Positions 61,800-64,000 of a stretch of DNA of 64,000 nt are shown piece after piece. Origin of the DNA: Flaccisagitta enflata (taxonomy: Eukaryota > Chaetognatha > Sagittoidea > Aphragmophora); NCBI GenBank assembly GCA_965153355.1, contig OZ231127.1:63302001-63366000 (forward strand), given 5' to 3'. Under the pieces are notes generated by a model. It was given only the letters and a program-made list of their open reading frames with translations. It did not search any database and was not told where the DNA came from. How positions within the stretch are numbered: position 1 is the stretch's first letter; each line of letters begins with the position of its first letter. The translations under genes and the position numbers were made by a program.

Positions 61800-62200
61800 G
61801 TAGTGAAGTTATATGATTAGTGTGAAGCTCGTACGACGGAGCTGAAAGTGATAGTGACAAAAAAGGAAAAAGGACAGCAACGGAAGTGAAGGTAAAGGAT
61901 AAGTGAAAAGTGCAGTGCTTAACAAGTAAGAAAATGGAGACAAAGAAAGTTGTAGTGATGGTAATGGACGAGTGAAAAGTGCATAACAATTAATGGAAAA
62001 TGGAGAAAAGGAAAGAAGTAGTGGTAACGGATGAGTGGAAAAGTGAAAATTGCAAATCAATTAATGAGAAATGGAGAAAAAGAAGAGGTAATGATGGTTA
62101 ATGATGGTTATATTGATGAGTGATAAGTGCATAACAAATAATGGAAGTGGGTAAAAGAAGGAGGACAGCAATGGAAGTGAAAGTAAAGGATGAGTGTGGC
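61800..62200. repeat. About 80-85 bp degenerate tandem repeat
   Basis: Four to five units with ggatgagtgaaaagtgc, ataacaattaatgg and aaatggagaaaaagaa. Diverged, with deletions. Confidence 0.7.
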
Positions 62201-63240
62201 GAACATAACACGGAATCGACATTTGTTTCTCTCCTTCTAGCCTTTTTTTTTTCCTTTGTTGACAATCCACTTGTGGGAGATGCTTCAACTCTTCAAACGC
62301 CTCTCTTGGTCAATTTCCCCACAAAGGTTTCCTCTCTTGTCTCTCACTTCTCCTTTCATCAGTTGGCCCGTTCAAGGAAGGGGAAGAAAAAATAAGAATG
62401 AGGGCGAAAAAGAAAGAACAAGGACGCATAAAGTGAAAAACACGCGCTTACAAAAACGAAATGCTTTAATGCTTTCGTGTATGCCTGTTCACTCAGGATG
62501 AAAACTCATTGGTCAATTCACGACAAAAAAGAAGATTCACGAAAAAAGTAGATTCACGAAAAAAAAGTAGATTTAAGTAAACAGTTAAAATTGAGGTTAC
62601 AATTGACACTTACAATTGTTACAATTGACAATACACGGTTACAATTCACAATACGGTATGATGCTTTCTTAGGCCTAATGATTATGTTTGAAACTGATAT
62701 GAAAAAAACTAAAATGTTGAATCGATTACAGAAAGAACTGACGAATTTGAGGAAACAGGAAGACGAAGGGGAAAAGACGAAGGGTGGCTTAGGCTCTGGT
62801 ATCAATCAATCAATCTTCATGTAAAATATTGAGACCAGGCAACCGAGGAAAAGACTGACATTTTTCGGCCTCATCCCTTCTGAGCCCAATTTCATTTCTA
62901 TTACGATGTCACAACTTTGGTTGACGTGTCTGTATGGCTGGTGCTCGAGTGAAATGAATACCAAAACGACTACAATAAGAATCGTCTATACACTATACAG
63001 TGAACCATATGTACAAGAACAATGAAGTACATCTACAAGTACACCACAAGTACAATGGACAAAACAAATGAAATACAACTGTAATCAAAACTCTCCAGAC
63101 ATAGAAAGTGATAGATTAGTTTTCTAAGTGGCAATTGTGCAAATTGATAGGGTTACCGAGAAGATGAGGCTTGAAAAAAAGGTAATCTATCTGATAAAGA
63201 CCGAAAATAAAAATGGCAAAAAAACAAGGCCAACGATCTT
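62201..63240. other. Unannotated DNA with short repeats
   Basis: No gene recognised. Contains three copies of gattcacgaaaaaagta (62533-62578), a ttacaattgacaata repeat (62593-62655) and a acaagtacacc repeat (63010-63060). Confidence 0.45.
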
Positions 63241-63242
63241 GT

Positions 63243-63295
63243 TACCGACCAACCAACCGACAGACCAACGGACGGACAAAGCCTCTTTTTGATGT
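63243..63295 (-). mobile_element. Helentron-like element fragment
   Basis: accgaccaaccaaccgac, agaccaacggacggac and aaagcctctt: the reverse complement of the aagaggctttgtccgtcc start of other copies. The hairpin is missing or mutated. Confidence 0.45.
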
Positions 63296-63469
63296 GTGTG
63301 TTGACAATCAGGGGACCCGTTCTTACAGGTCCCTAATGTAAAAATAGGTCCTACAAACAAAAAATGAGACCCGTTTTTATCTATTGAGAAAACTAGTTTA
63401 AACTAGGTTGTGCGCCAGTATCGTAATAATATGAAACGGCATAAAATGTGAAGCAGTGGTATCACTGCA

Positions 63470-64000
63470 TCAAAATGATGAAAGGTGGCAAATTACCTGA
63501 GGCACAGCTGTAAAATTGATTTGATATAGAATATTATTTGAGGCACAACCATTAAAATGATTTGATTCAGAAAATGATAAAATGCACAACCATCAAAATG
63601 ATGAGAGACAGAAAATGGTGTGAGGCACAACCATCAAAATGTTGAGAGACAGAAAACGGTGTGAGGCACAATCATCAAAATGATTTGATTAAGAAAATGG
63701 CACAACCATCAAAATGATGAGAGACAGAAAATGATATGAGACCGAAAAGAACCTGAGACTGCAATTCAATTAATATGAAACCCCAAATGATATGAAACGG
63801 CAAATGAAGTAGAGCACAACCATTAAAATGATGAGAGACGGCAAATGATATGTAATGGCAAATGATATGAAACGTCGAATGAAGTAGAGCACAACCATTA
63901 AAATGATGAGAGACGGCAAATGATATGTAATGGCAAATGATATGAAACGTCGAATGAAGTAGAGCACAACCATTAAAATGATGAGAGACAGAAAATGATA
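63470..64000. repeat. About 75-bp minisatellite running off the window end
   Basis: Units with gcacaaccatcaaaatgatg, agagacagaaaatgatatg and aacggcaaatgaagtag. The last three (63800-64000) are nearly identical at 75 bases; earlier ones are shorter and diverged. The array continues beyond 64000. Confidence 0.88.

Overview
The window is nuclear DNA of an invertebrate animal. It shows spliced exons with GT/AG boundaries, kilobase introns, very dense microsatellites and many small transposon relics; nothing resembles a bacterial operon. The one confidently recognised gene is a Cys-loop acetylcholine-receptor-type channel, which points to a bilaterian. The divergent receptor and the (GTCY)n Helentron-like repeats are compatible with a lophotrochozoan such as a mollusc or annelid, but the sequence does not settle the phylum.

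Layout. 1-30.9 kb is intergenic or deep intronic: long (CT)n, (TTTC)n, (GA)n, (CAA)n and (GT)n tracts, minisatellites with units of 6 to about 150 bp, two copies of a 345-348 bp MITE (13020 and 24085), a 588-bp palindromic element (11259) and a 2.8-kb foldback element with 543-bp inverted arms and a TGCA target duplication (17815-20579). One weak candidate exon with a basic nuclear-localisation-like motif lies at 4069-4179.

30,994-42,210 carries a complete plus-strand six-exon gene for a 587-residue nicotinic-receptor-like subunit. Splice phases agree throughout. It has a signal-like segment, the 13-residue Cys-loop, vicinal cysteines in loop C (alpha type), M1-M4 and a C-terminal Arg/Glu-rich amphipathic helix. 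Its pore is unusual: the segment before M2 reads Pro-Gly-Lys where cation channels have Gly-Glu-Lys, so the -1' glutamate is gone and a proline stands at -2'. The loop A tyrosine and loop D tryptophan of the agonist box are also replaced. Introns 1 and 2 are full of minisatellites and transposons, including one 71-bp satellite family in both. Introns 3, 4 and 5 each hold a degenerate copy of the 3' end of the preceding exon, 120-137 bp downstream.

42.2-64 kb has no second confident gene. A 1.5-kb low-complexity open frame (49455-50957) and two small open frames (51115-51457), one with a clear signal-peptide-like start, are the best candidates. The rest is repeats: Helentron-like (GTCY)n elements, one of them interrupted by a 594-bp TA-flanked MITE (45598-46191), a 389-bp hAT-like element (54325-54713), three related palindromic elements (58951-61775) and several minisatellites, the last running off the window end.

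Microsatellite boundaries are read by eye and are approximate by a few bases. All functional statements about the receptor are inferred from family knowledge.
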